64,000 bases of DNA from an uncultured Clostridium sp. (lineage in GTDB: Bacteria; Bacillota; Clostridia; TANB77; CAG-508): the NCBI GenBank assembly GCA_947570695.1, contig CANOVB010000003.1, positions 124,001-188,000 of the forward strand, given 5' to 3'. Positions 28,136 to 37,569 of the stretch are shown here, piece after piece (position 1 is the stretch's first letter; each line of letters starts with the position of its first letter). Position numbers and translations under genes: made by a program. A model generated the notes under the pieces. The model was not told the DNA's origin. It saw only the letters and a program-made list of their open reading frames with translations, and made no database searches.

Positions 28136-28163
28136 ATTATACCATTATTAGATTCAAATGCAA
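28136..28163 (-). promoter_or_regulatory. Promoter of the ECF-like gene
   Basis: TTGCAT (28158-28163) and TATAAT (28136-28141) are 16 nt apart on the minus strand, placing the start site at the first bases of the candidate aptamer. The rest of the 311-bp spacer holds a terminator and AT-rich sequence. Confidence 0.65.
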
Positions 28164-28333
28164 TATTTATCTATTTTTTTATTTATAAAAATTTTTGGTA
28201 AAATATCTATTAATTTCTAATTAAAAACTCTCTTATTTTTCTTTATAATATCATAGTTTTAATATCTTAAAGTCTTATATGTAAATATATTGGCTGCTAA
28301 GTTTTATGTTGTAGTACTATCTATTTTTCATAT

Positions 28334-28374
28334 AAAAATAGGTCTAAGAGATTTTAAACTCAAGACCTATTTTA
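28334..28374 (-). terminator. Terminator after the TVP38/DedA gene
   Basis: Stem AAATAGGTCT...AGACCTATTT with U-rich tail on the minus strand, 12 nt after the stop. Confidence 0.8.
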
Positions 28375-28385
28375 GCTTAATATAT

Positions 28386-29109
28386 TTAATTATTTGCTTT
28401 TTCTAAATTATGTTCATTTGAAATAATCTTACTTTTATTTTTATTCCACCAAAATAAAAGTATTCCTGAAATAGAAAAAGTTATAATATAAGTTAATACT
28501 ATTGTTCTCCAATTTCCATAAACTAAGTTACTACCTGCTATTGTAGATGATATTATTGACGGAAATCTTGCTAATGTTGCTAAAATTAAAAATTTAGCAG
28601 GCTTTATTGGAAGTAGTCCTCCAATATAAACAAATATATCTTTAGGAGTACCTGGTATAAAAAATGCCATAAATAATATTATATCAATTTTTTTAGAGTT
28701 ATTCCAAATTTTATTTTTTTCTAATTTATCAATTTTTTCTTTTTTTATAAAGCTATATATAAAACCCTTTCCAAATTTTCTAACACCAAAAAATATTACA
28801 AATGTACTTAAAAAAACACCTAAATAGCAAACTATTAAACCGTCCTAATGGTCCGAAACACATTCCTGATAATAATTCTACTGGCTCTCCTGGTAATATT
28901 GGTAAAAAAATCTGCACAAAAATCAAACCTATTATCAAAAGTATTCCTTCAAACCCTAAACTTTCTATCTCCTTTTGAAAATTTAATCTTCCCTCTTCTG
29001 TTGAAATATTCTTGAAAATAGGTCCAAGTTTGATTGTAAGAAAAACTAATAACAATATGAACATTATAAAAATCAATAACTTAAAGATTTTTACTTTATC
29101 CTTCTCCAT
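28386..29109 (-). pseudogene. TVP38/TMEM64 (DedA-like) membrane protein, frameshifted
   Basis: The first part (29109 down to ~28845) gives a membrane protein through LPGEPVELLSGMCFGPLG, then runs into a stop. Removing one base near 28842 restores the family sequence: GGLIVCYLGVFLSTFVIFFG, a basic loop, then MAFFIPGTPKDIFVYIGGLLP and the C-terminal helices to the stop at 28386. Thus one gene of about 240 codons is split by a single extra base. FxPGTPKD is a core motif of the SNARE-associated/VTT family. It overlaps the GT2 stop by 14 bp and has its own GGAG site. It could be a real lesion or an assembly error. Confidence 0.85.
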
Positions 29110-30346
29110 TTTTTACTCCATTAATATACTTTAAATTTATAAGATTATCCAATTTAATTTTTCTTGTATGTTCAATTTTTTCCCATTTAAATTCTTTTTT
29201 CATTAATGCTGAAATATTTATTGGTATCCATGAAATATAAAAAATTGGTAAACTTAATATTCCTTTAACATAACTTTTTACATCCTTTTTATTAATTTTT
29301 AGCACTAATATAGCCATTACAATACTTGCTATATACCACATTATAGCAAAAAATGCTTTAGATATTAAATCTATACTTCCATTTTCAGCAAATTTTACAA
29401 GGAAATGTAGTATAAATGTAGCACTTCCTACTAATTGCATTGCTGGTGCCAATAAAAATAACAAAGAATCAAAACTTCCAAAATTTTTATTTTTAAATGT
29501 ATCACAAATTAATTGCTTTGCATATAATTTTAGACATTGATTTGTTCCAATAGACCATCTTTCCCTTTGTTTCCATGATTGACTAAATGTTATCGGTTGT
29601 TCATCATAAGTAATTGCTTCTTCTGCAAAAGCTATTTTTTCTTTATCTAATGTGCATCTTACTGATAATTCTATATCTTCTGTCATTGTATTAGAATAAT
29701 AACCTTTTTCTTCTATTAATTCTTTAGAAATCATGAATCCTGTTCCGTTTATAAAACTTGACCAATTAATGTTCATTCTTGCTTTATTTAAAAAATAATT
29801 TTGAACCATATAATGTAAAGAATATGAACCGGATACCCAAGAGTCTGATGGATTTTTACTATCTCTATATCCTTGTGCTAATTTATAGCCATCACATAAT
29901 ATATTATTCATCTTATTTATGAACTCAGGATGAACTATATTGTCTGCATCAAAAATAATATAACCATCAAAATCGTATTTTTTTAAATAATCAAATGCAA
30001 ATCTTAATACATCTCCTTTAGATTTTGTTTCTATACTACTGCAATCTATAATTTTTGCATTTTTTTCTAATGCGATATTTTCTGTATTATCTGTACAATT
30101 ATTTGGTACAACAAATATATCATATAAGTAGTCTGGATAATTTTGACCTTTTAAGCTATCTACTAAATTTCCAATAACTTCAGCTTCATTTCTTGCTGGA
30201 ATTATACATGCAAATTTTTTCTTAATTTTAGCCTTTCCTACTTTTTTACCATTTTTAAGAACACATAAACCTGTAACTATATAAAAAACCATACATATAG
30301 CAGAAGCTATGTCAATAAATTTTAATATTTCTTTTAAAATAATCAT
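29096..30346 (-). CDS. Membrane GT2 glycosyltransferase
   Basis: 416 residues. An N-terminal membrane helix (10-33) is followed by a GT-A domain: CIIPARNEAEVIGNLVDSL near 47, IIFDADNIVHPEF with the DxD-like DAD near 138, GTGFMISKELIEEKGY, TEDIELSVR as the catalytic TED, and QRERWSIGT as the Q/RxxRW motif. Three or four C-terminal membrane helices follow. These are features of processive or N-acetylglucosaminyltransferase-like GT2 enzymes (cellulose/hyaluronan/poly-GlcNAc type). The product is not known. TGAGGAG precedes the ATG. It is operonic with the broken DedA-like gene. Confidence 0.85.
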   Translation of the reverse strand: MIILKEILKFIDIASAICMVFYIVTGLCVLKNGKKVGKAKIKKKFACIIPARNEAEVIGNLVDSLKGQNYPDYLYDIFVVPNNCTDNTENIALEKNAKIIDCSSIETKSKGDVLRFAFDYLKKYDFDGYIIFDADNIVHPEFINKMNNILCDGYKLAQGYRDSKNPSDSWVSGSYSLHYMVQNYFLNKARMNINWSSFINGTGFMISKELIEEKGYYSNTMTEDIELSVRCTLDKEKIAFAEEAITYDEQPITFSQSWKQRERWSIGTNQCLKLYAKQLICDTFKNKNFGSFDSLLFLLAPAMQLVGSATFILHFLVKFAENGSIDLISKAFFAIMWYIASIVMAILVLKINKKDVKSYVKGILSLPIFYISWIPINISALMKKEFKWEKIEHTRKIKLDNLINLKYINGVKNGEG

Positions 30347-30598
30347 ACTTTTCTCCTCAATATACTATAATCTTGTACTCATTTAATTGTTACCGAAAAT
30401 TAATTTTTTACTAAGTAAAAAATACTATGTATTTATTACTAAATATTTCGTCTCTTCTTAAATTATTTACATTATACACAAGATTTATTAAGAAAAAATA
30501 GAGAAATTATTAAGATTTTATTAATACATCAAAATCCTTCTTTATCAACAATTTAAGCTTATATAAAAAAATAACTGCAAAGTAATTTCCTATAATAT

Positions 30599-30750
30599 AA
30601 CAAAAGTGGACGATATTAATATGTAAAAACAAAATTTTACAAAATCATCCACAGCATCCAGCTACAATAGCTTATTGATAATTTATTTCATTTACTAGAA
30701 ATACTCTATATGCAAAAATTTCTTTAAAGTTTTTTATATGCTAAACTATC
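30599..30750. repeat. Degenerate copy of the long repeat module
   Basis: It begins CAAAAGTGGACGAT, closes with ATCATCCAC at 30654-30662, then continues with TTATTTCATTTACTAGAAAT, matching in order the head stem and core of the modules at 48281 and 50629. The tail palindrome is weak. It occupies much of the 415-bp spacer between argS and the GT2 gene; the rest is plain AT-rich sequence. Confidence 0.6.
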
Positions 30751-30761
30751 AAATGTTTTAT

Positions 30762-32468
30762 TTACATTTTATTAGGCATTTTTATTCCAAGGAGTCCAGC
30801 TCCTATTTTTAAAACATTTCCAACAGCCTTACTTAAAAATACTCTTGCATTTTGAATATCTTTATTTTCATCGATAATTTTATTTTCATTATAAAAATTA
30901 CTATAACTTTGACTAAGTTCTATTAAATATCTAGCTAGAATAGAAGGTTCATTTTTTTCAATTACTGTCATAAGTATATTCTCAAAATTATATAATACAC
31001 TTAATACTTTTATACTCTCTTTATCTTGTAATAATTCAAAGTTCACATCTTTTAATTCTGGAATATATCCCGCTTTTTCTAATACGCTTTTTGTTCTTAC
31101 ATATATATACTGAATATATGGACCTGTTTCTCCATTAAAATTTAATACAGTATTCCAGTCAAATACTTGATCCTTAATTATTGTGCTACAAAGATTATTA
31201 AAAATTACAGCTCCTATTCCTATCTTTGTTGCCTCTTCATGTCTGTTTTCCATTTCAGGATTTTTTTCTTCAATAACTTTTTCTACTCTATCAATAGCTT
31301 CTTGTAAAAGCTCATCTACTTTTATAACTGTTCCTTCACGAGTTGACATTTTCCCTGTTGTTAATCTTACCATTCCATAAGCAACATGTTCTAATCCGTT
31401 TAAACATTTTTCTGGAATTTCTAGAAATTTAGCAGCTTCAAAAATTTGTTTAAAATGAAGATTTTGCTCATATGCCACCACATATAAACATTTATCAAAA
31501 TCATAAGTTCTAGTTCTATAAAGAATAGCAGCTAAATCTCTTGTTGCATAAATTGTAGAGCCATTTGATTTTTTTATCATGCAAATTCCTAATCCTTTAT
31601 CTTCTAAATCTACAATTTGGGCACCTTCTGAATCTTTTAAAACTTTATTTTTTTCTAATATATCTACTACTTCATCCATTTTATCAGAATAAAAGGCTTC
31701 TCCATTTAAAGAATCAAATTTTACATCTAATAAATCATATATTTTTTGAAATTCTTTTAAACTTAAATCTTTAAATTTATTCCAAATTTCAACACAATAA
31801 GGATCTCCTTCTTCTATTTTTTTGAAATTTTCTCTGCATTTTTCTAGAACACTTTCATCTTCTTTGCAAAGATTATTTATTCTAACATATAAATTCATAC
31901 ATTCATTTATAGGATCTTCTTCAAAATTGTATTCATCCTTCCATCTTTTATATCCTTCAATCATTTTCCCAAATTGTGTACCATAATCGCCTAAATGATT
32001 AATTCCAGTTGTATTATACCCTAAATATTTATAAATTCTATATAGCGCTGCTCCTATGACTGTATTTCTTAAATGTCCTATATGAAACGGTTTAGCAATG
32101 TTAGGAGAAGAATATTCTACAATAATGTTTTTTCCTTTTCCAGATTCATTTGCACCATAGTTTTCTTTCTTTAAATCTATTTCATCTAAAACATTTTTTG
32201 TAAGTATTAATTTATTTATATAAAAATTTAAATATCCTCCTGCAATTTCAATTCTTTCAATATTTTCATCTAAAACTATTTTTTCTTTTAGATCTCCTGC
32301 TATAACAGGTGGAGCTTTTTTTAATGTTTTTGCAAGTTTAAAACAAGGAAATGCATAATCTCCCATCTCTTGATTTGGTGGAACTTCTATATAACTTACT
32401 ATTTCTTCTTGTTGTAATTCTGCCGCTTTTGCAATTTTTTCTGCTATGATTTTTTTAAAATCAATCAT
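30762..32468 (-). CDS. argS: Arginyl-tRNA synthetase
   Basis: 568 residues, class I. The N-terminal additional domain is followed by VEYSSPNIAKPFHIGHLRNTVIG with HIGH at 129-132. Then LGDYGTQFGKMI, YATRDLAA, HVAYGMVRLTTGKMSTREGTVI (KMSKS-like) and a DALR anticodon-binding C-terminus. The length is normal for the Firmicute type. AAAGGAAG precedes the ATG. Confidence 0.96.
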   Translation of the reverse strand: MIDFKKIIAEKIAKAAELQQEEIVSYIEVPPNQEMGDYAFPCFKLAKTLKKAPPVIAGDLKEKIVLDENIERIEIAGGYLNFYINKLILTKNVLDEIDLKKENYGANESGKGKNIIVEYSSPNIAKPFHIGHLRNTVIGAALYRIYKYLGYNTTGINHLGDYGTQFGKMIEGYKRWKDEYNFEEDPINECMNLYVRINNLCKEDESVLEKCRENFKKIEEGDPYCVEIWNKFKDLSLKEFQKIYDLLDVKFDSLNGEAFYSDKMDEVVDILEKNKVLKDSEGAQIVDLEDKGLGICMIKKSNGSTIYATRDLAAILYRTRTYDFDKCLYVVAYEQNLHFKQIFEAAKFLEIPEKCLNGLEHVAYGMVRLTTGKMSTREGTVIKVDELLQEAIDRVEKVIEEKNPEMENRHEEATKIGIGAVIFNNLCSTIIKDQVFDWNTVLNFNGETGPYIQYIYVRTKSVLEKAGYIPELKDVNFELLQDKESIKVLSVLYNFENILMTVIEKNEPSILARYLIELSQSYSNFYNENKIIDENKDIQNARVFLSKAVGNVLKIGAGLLGIKMPNKM

Positions 32469-32512
32469 CTAAATTCTTCCTTTCTTATAACAATTATTTA
32501 AAATTCATATAC

Positions 32513-33052
32513 TTAATTTCTCTTTTTAACAACTGTTTCTTTATGGACAAAATTATCCTTTAACAAACGTCCCCTAATGGTCATTTTAATTAATAAAAGC
32601 ATCACACATACTCCTGTTGAAAAACCCAAAGTATCTATATAAACATCTACTATGCTTCCATGTCTTGCTGGTACCATTAATTGATGAATCTCATCCATTG
32701 ATGCATACCATATTCCTAATAATATTGAAACTATCATTTTTTTTTCATCAGTCCATTTATTATATGTGTAAAATAAAGATAAAAATAAAACTCCTCCTAA
32801 TCCATATTCACTAAAATGTGCAAACTTTCTAATATAAGGTTCTACTTTATCTGCTAGTTCTTCATTCTTTATAAAAAGTTCAACAACTTTTCTACTTAAT
32901 CCAGAAGATTCCTCACCATTTTGACCTGATAAATTAAATACTATTAAAGCCCATGCTATAATTAATAATAGTAAAATAGCTCTTATTGCTATTATTTTTC
33001 TTGGTACTTTTTCTTTATTTCTTATTCTTTTTTTTCTATTAGTATTTCTCAC
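32513..33052 (-). CDS. VanZ-like membrane protein
   Basis: 179 residues. A basic N-terminus is followed by a helix and the VanZ family motifs LSGQNGEESSGLSRKVVE, RKFAHFSEYGLGG, ASMDEIHQLMVPARHGSIVDVYIDTLG. VanZ gives low-level teicoplanin resistance in one transposon, but chromosomal members are of unknown role, so resistance should not be assumed. GTG start with AAAGGA upstream. The last ~15 codons lie inside a copy of the GGAC...GTCC repeat, so the C-terminal tail is repeat-derived. Confidence 0.85.
   Translation of the reverse strand: MRNTNRKKRIRNKEKVPRKIIAIRAILLLLIIAWALIVFNLSGQNGEESSGLSRKVVELFIKNEELADKVEPYIRKFAHFSEYGLGGVLFLSLFYTYNKWTDEKKMIVSILLGIWYASMDEIHQLMVPARHGSIVDVYIDTLGFSTGVCVMLLLIKMTIRGRLLKDNFVHKETVVKKRN
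32538..32580. repeat. GGAC/GTCC repeat fragment inside the VanZ gene
   Basis: CTTTATGGACAAAATTATCC followed by TTTAACAAACGTCCCC matches both ends of the inverted repeat at 14800-14890 with the middle missing. It supplies the C-terminal codons of the VanZ-like gene. Confidence 0.6.
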
Positions 33053-33097
33053 GTTTTTTCATTCCTTTTATAAAAAATTCATATACTATTTATTAAA

Positions 33098-33403
33098 TTA
33101 TTCTTTTACACTTAAAGATATAATCAAGTCCATATTATCATCTTCTGCCGCCTTATTTTTTCTTATCATTCCGCATTTTTTACATTTAAATATTATAACA
33201 TAACCTTTTTTATTATTTATTTCCAAGCCTATTGGTTCTAGCATTCCATGACAAGTTTCTTCTCTATCTCCTGGATTTATATCAACATGTTTAGAATATA
33301 AGCATACTGGGCAGTGATTTCTACAGGAATAACCTAATTTTTTCACCTTACTACCACAATTTTCACATACAAATTCTTCATCTATTACTGTAAAGTTAGG
33401 CAT
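33098..33403 (-). CDS. RNHCP domain protein
   Basis: 101 residues. The name-giving motif is present: CENCGSKVKKLGYSCRNHCPVCLYSKHVD, then NPGDREETCHGMLEPIGLE and a CKKCG knuckle. Four CxxC-type pairs suggest zinc binding. The family is widespread and uncharacterised; a nucleic-acid role is a guess. AGAGAGGA precedes the ATG. It lies between vanZ and the nucleoside kinase on the same strand. Confidence 0.85.
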   Translation of the reverse strand: MPNFTVIDEEFVCENCGSKVKKLGYSCRNHCPVCLYSKHVDINPGDREETCHGMLEPIGLEINNKKGYVIIFKCKKCGMIRKNKAAEDDNMDLIISLSVKE

Positions 33404-33423
33404 ATCTTTCCTCTCTTTTAAAA

Positions 33424-35070
33424 CTAATCTTCAAAAATACTTCCTCCAATAAACTCTCTAAGTAATGAATTATTTGGAATTAAATTTGATTCCATATTTT
33501 CAAAATATCTAAGTAATGTAATTAATCTTCTAGCTTCACTATATTCTCTAGAAGTTTGAGGTATTTCTTCAAGTAGTGGCATCGCATATTTTTTTAATAC
33601 AGCAAGTTCATATACGATTGATGAGTTAAACATACAATCTGCTTCTTCTTGATATGGAAATATGTTTTTTTGTTCTCCTCTGTTTACAGAATACCATGTT
33701 TTTAATGTATTTTCAGCAGAATATCCTCTAAATTTATAGTCTCTTACTATTCTTCTTATTAATCTAGTATCTGTTGTTGAAATTCTGTTATAATAGTCAA
33801 TGTTTAATACTGTTAAATCACTTATGTATATTTTGAATTTATTTTCTTTTGGTATTAAACTTGTTAATTTGTCATTTAAACAATGAATTCCTTCAATTAC
33901 CAATATTTCATCTTTTTCAAGTTTTAATTTATTACCTCTATATTCCTTTTGTCCTGTTGTAAAATTAAATGTTGGTAAGTTAACTTCTTTTCCTGCTAAT
34001 AAATCAACTAATTGATTGTTAAATAATTCTAAATCTAATGCTTCAATACATTCAAAGTCATAATTTCCATGTTCATCTTTAGGATTGTCTTTTCTTTCTA
34101 CAAAATAATTATCTACTGATATTGTTACTGGTTTTATTCCATGAACTTTTAAACTCATTCCTAGTTTTCCAGCAAAAGTTGTTTTACCTGATGAAGATGG
34201 CCCAGCAATAAGTACCATTCTAACATCACCACGTTTATATATTTTCTCTGCAATTTCTGCAATTTTCTTTTCATGTAAAGCTTCTGAAAATAACACTAGT
34301 TCTTTTGGTCCTTTTTTCTCTCTTATTTTTCTATTTAATCTATCTACTGTATTAATTTTCATTAATTTATTAATTTCATCATATTCATCCATTGCTGAAA
34401 CTAATTTTAAAGAAGCTCTTACATTTTCTTGCAAAATATCAGGTTCTGATAAACTTGGATATTTTACTAAAAATCCATTTCTATATTTTACTAAATCAAA
34501 AATTTTAGCAAATCCTGTAGATATTGGCATTGTTCCATAAAAATAATTGTAATAATCTTCACAATAATATAATGAAACCTTGTCTTTATCAACTTTTGTT
34601 TGTAGTCTTCCTTCTATAGTTTCTTCTTTTTTATAAAATTCTTCTGCTTCTTTTTGTGTCATTATTACTTTTGTAATTGGTAAATCTTTTGCAATTATTT
34701 CTTGCATTCTTTTCTTTACATTAGAAACCATTTCTTCTGTAACTTCCATATTGTCTATTGTACTAAACATTGCATTAGATAATTGATAATTTACTGTTAA
34801 AAGTGCTTCTGGATAAATTTCCGAAAAAGCTTTACACATTAAAAACAATAATCCTCTTATATAAATTATTCTTCCATCTCTATTTGCTCTATTTATAAAT
34901 TCAATTTCTCCATCGTTTTCTAAAGAAAAATTCAAAGATTCAATATTGTTATTTAATCTTGCAGCAATTATATCTTTTAAATTACTATTTTTTATTTGAG
35001 TTTCAAAAGCTTCCCTTATTGTTCTACCTTTTTCTACCTCAAATTCTTTATTTTCATAAATTATTTTCAA
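33424..35070 (-). CDS. Uridine-kinase-like nucleoside kinase with TGS/ThrRS-like N-terminus
   Basis: 548 residues. Residues 1-60 are TGS-like (FEVEKGRTIREAFETQI). Residues ~60-220 resemble the threonyl-tRNA-synthetase editing region (LPITKVIMTQKEAEEFYKK, YYCEDYYNYFYGTMPISTG). The C-terminal half is a kinase: VLIAGPSSSGKTTFAGKL near 288, ISVDNYFVERKDNPKDEHGNYDFE, and VIEGIHCLN. This fused form is a recognised Clostridial/Thermotogales nucleoside kinase family; its physiological substrate is uncertain. TTG start at 35070 after AAAGG. Confidence 0.85.
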   Translation of the reverse strand: MKIIYENKEFEVEKGRTIREAFETQIKNSNLKDIIAARLNNNIESLNFSLENDGEIEFINRANRDGRIIYIRGLLFLMCKAFSEIYPEALLTVNYQLSNAMFSTIDNMEVTEEMVSNVKKRMQEIIAKDLPITKVIMTQKEAEEFYKKEETIEGRLQTKVDKDKVSLYYCEDYYNYFYGTMPISTGFAKIFDLVKYRNGFLVKYPSLSEPDILQENVRASLKLVSAMDEYDEINKLMKINTVDRLNRKIREKKGPKELVLFSEALHEKKIAEIAEKIYKRGDVRMVLIAGPSSSGKTTFAGKLGMSLKVHGIKPVTISVDNYFVERKDNPKDEHGNYDFECIEALDLELFNNQLVDLLAGKEVNLPTFNFTTGQKEYRGNKLKLEKDEILVIEGIHCLNDKLTSLIPKENKFKIYISDLTVLNIDYYNRISTTDTRLIRRIVRDYKFRGYSAENTLKTWYSVNRGEQKNIFPYQEEADCMFNSSIVYELAVLKKYAMPLLEEIPQTSREYSEARRLITLLRYFENMESNLIPNNSLLREFIGGSIFED

Positions 35071-35132
35071 ACTTAATCAATCCTTTCTTGTCAAATTACT
35101 TATTATTAAGCTTTAGATGTTAAATAAAAATA

Positions 35133-35172
35133 CAAACGTGGACAATATGATAATTGCAAACGTCCACGTTTT
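35133..35172 (-). terminator. Hairpin of the GGAC/GTCC family acting as terminator
   Basis: AAACGTGGAC pairs with GTCCACGTTT around an 18-nt loop and is followed on the minus strand by a U-rich run. It follows the 65-aa gene at 35186. Its stem resembles the repeat family at 14.8 kb. Confidence 0.65.
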
Positions 35173-35185
35173 ATTAATGTAATTT

Positions 35186-35383
35186 CTAATACATAAAGTA
35201 CATCACAGCTCCACCAATTATTACTAATAAAAATCCAAATATTTTTAATCCTAAAGTTGTTTCATTTTTGCTTCCTAAACTAAAATATTTTTTTACTATT
35301 GGGCGTGCATCATATATAAATTTAACTCCGCAAACTAATGCTATTATTCCTATAAATAGTAAAAACTCTCTCAATTTCAACAT
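35186..35383 (-). CDS. Small two-helix membrane protein
   Basis: 65 residues: a hydrophobic helix (FLLFIGIIALVCGVKFIY), a polar loop (DARPIVKKYFSLGSKNETT) and a second helix (FGFLLVIIGGAVMYFMY). I do not recognise the family. The ATG directly abuts AAGAGG, so translation might start at the TTG nine bases later. It is located between recG and the nucleoside kinase, with its own terminator. Confidence 0.55.
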   Translation of the reverse strand: MLKLREFLLFIGIIALVCGVKFIYDARPIVKKYFSLGSKNETTLGLKIFGFLLVIIGGAVMYFMY

Positions 35384-35475
35384 CCTCTTTTTTTTCTCAA
35401 ATTAATGTATATATTTTATTATCTTTAAGCCTTTTTGTCAATTATCTTCTAGTGAATTCTTTGTGAAGTATGTAT

Positions 35476-37524
35476 TTAAATTTCAATTCTATTTTTAAAT
35501 TTTTCATCAACTAATTTCTTAAGTAATTTATTTTCATCTTTTTCTAAAAGTTCATCTTTACTTATAATTTCCATTGCAATTCCTTGTGCTTGTTTTAAAA
35601 TATTTATATCTTCAAAAAGGTTAGCTATTTTAAACTCTGGAATACCATGTTGCCTTGTTCCAAAAAATTCTCCTGATCCTCTTAACTGCAAATCTTTTTC
35701 TGAAATTATGAATCCATCATTTGTACTTGAAATTACTTTCATTCTTTCTTTAATAATTTGAGAATTTCCTTGATATTTTAAAATACAATATGACTGATAC
35801 TCTCCTCTTCCAACTCTTCCTCTTAATTGGTGTAGTTGTGCTAAGCCAAATCTTTCAGCATTTTCTATAACCATAACATTACTATTTGGGACATTTACAC
35901 CAACTTCTATAACTGTTGTAGATATTAGTATGTCTATATTTCCGTTTTTAAATTCATCCATTATAAAATCTTTTTCTTTTTGTTTCATTTTTCCATGTAA
36001 ATATTCTACTCTATAATTAGGAAAAATATTACTTTTATAATTTTCATAAATTTCCATTACTGATTTAGCATCAATTTCTTCATTTTCTTCAACTAAAGGA
36101 CAAACAATATAGCATTGTCTTCCTTCTTCAATATTTTTTGCAATAAAATTATTTACTCTTTGTTCTAATCCCTTTGTTACTGCATAAGTTTCTATTTTCT
36201 TTCTATTTGGAGGTAATTCATCAATTATAGATATATCCAAATCTCCATATAATATTAATGCTAAAGTTCTTGGTATCGGTGTTGCAGTCATAACTAAAAC
36301 ATCCGGATTATTGCCTTTTTCTGCAATTATACTTCTTTGTCTTACACCAAATCTATGTTGCTCATCTGTAACTACCAATCCTAAATTTTTGAAATTAACA
36401 TTTTCTTCTAACACTGCATGTGTTCCTATTAAAATATCTATTTGCCCATCTGCTAATCTATTTAGCATTTCTTCTTTTTTCTTTTTAGATATTCCACTTA
36501 TTAAAAGCTCACATTTTATGCCTGTTTCTTTTAAAATTTCTTCAAAGGTTTCCAAATGCTGACTTGCAAGTATTGCTGTTGGAGCCATTATAACAGCTTG
36601 ATATCCAGATTTAACTGCTTTATATGCAGCAATAAGTGCTATAACTGTTTTTCCAGAACCAACATCACCTTGTAATAATCTGTTCATTGGCTTTGAACTT
36701 TCCATGTCATTATCAATTTCCTCTAGAACTCTAATCTGAGCATTTGTTGGCTTAAATGGTAATTTATCTATAACATCTGACATTTTAGCAGATTTACTAA
36801 ATTCAATTCCTGGTTTTTTTACTTCATATTTATTTTTTAAACTAAGTAATGCAAGTTGCATTGTAAACAATTCTTCAAAAACTAATCTTTTTTTTGCTAA
36901 ATTAAACTTTTCAAAACTATCTGGAAAATGAATTTGATTTATTGCTGTATTATAATCATATAAATTATATTTTTTTATTATGTATTCAGGTAAAGTTTCT
37001 TCCAGTTTCCCATCAATTTCTTTTAATCCATTTTCAATTATTTTTCTAATTGTATTTTGTGTTAAACTAAATGTGAGTGGATATATTGGAACAATCTTTC
37101 CAGTATTTCTACTCGTTTCTTCTGTTTCATATACTGGTGATTGCATTTCAATTTTTCCATAATTTTTAGCTACTTTACCAAAAAATTTATACCTAATATT
37201 AGGCTTAAATACGCTTTTTAAATATGATTGATTATACCATGTAATTTGGCAAGAGCCTGTCTCATCTCTTACTATTAACTTACATAGTGTTAAATTTTTT
37301 CTTATTTTTATTTCATTTAATCTTCCAACTGGATATGCACAAATAAGAGCTTCTTCTCCATGTTCTAGCTCACTAATATTCTTTGGATTTCCTCTGTCTT
37401 CATGCTCTCTTGGAAAATATGTAATAAGATCTTTTAAATTAAATATACCTAATTTGTTTAAAAGAGTAGCACGATTAGGTCCTACTCCTTTTATATATTT
37501 TATGTCTTTATCTAAATCAATCAT
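35476..37524 (-). CDS. recG: ATP-dependent DNA helicase RecG
   Basis: 682 residues. The N-terminal wedge/OB domain starts IKYIKGVGPNRATLLNKLGI. Helicase motifs: LLQGDVGSGKTVIALIAA (I), MAPTAILASQH (Ia), DEQHRFGVRQR (II), VMTATPIPRTLAL (III), VIEVGVNVPNSNVMVIENAERFGLAQLHQLRGRVGRGEYQSYCIL (V-VI). It reverses stalled replication forks and branch-migrates Holliday junctions. The ATG at 37524 sits six bases from GAGG and is preferred. It follows the 781-aa gene by 40 nt. Confidence 0.96.
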   Translation of the reverse strand: MIDLDKDIKYIKGVGPNRATLLNKLGIFNLKDLITYFPREHEDRGNPKNISELEHGEEALICAYPVGRLNEIKIRKNLTLCKLIVRDETGSCQITWYNQSYLKSVFKPNIRYKFFGKVAKNYGKIEMQSPVYETEETSRNTGKIVPIYPLTFSLTQNTIRKIIENGLKEIDGKLEETLPEYIIKKYNLYDYNTAINQIHFPDSFEKFNLAKKRLVFEELFTMQLALLSLKNKYEVKKPGIEFSKSAKMSDVIDKLPFKPTNAQIRVLEEIDNDMESSKPMNRLLQGDVGSGKTVIALIAAYKAVKSGYQAVIMAPTAILASQHLETFEEILKETGIKCELLISGISKKKKEEMLNRLADGQIDILIGTHAVLEENVNFKNLGLVVTDEQHRFGVRQRSIIAEKGNNPDVLVMTATPIPRTLALILYGDLDISIIDELPPNRKKIETYAVTKGLEQRVNNFIAKNIEEGRQCYIVCPLVEENEEIDAKSVMEIYENYKSNIFPNYRVEYLHGKMKQKEKDFIMDEFKNGNIDILISTTVIEVGVNVPNSNVMVIENAERFGLAQLHQLRGRVGRGEYQSYCILKYQGNSQIIKERMKVISSTNDGFIISEKDLQLRGSGEFFGTRQHGIPEFKIANLFEDINILKQAQGIAMEIISKDELLEKDENKLLKKLVDEKFKNRIEI

Positions 37525-37569
37525 AAACATCCTCTTTTTATATATTTTTAGAGTTTTAGATACTTTTTT

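Noticed and set aside
28386..28670. Separate short membrane protein gene
   Set aside because: Its Met lies inside the VTT domain and it has no ribosome site; it is the 3' half of the frameshifted TVP38 gene.
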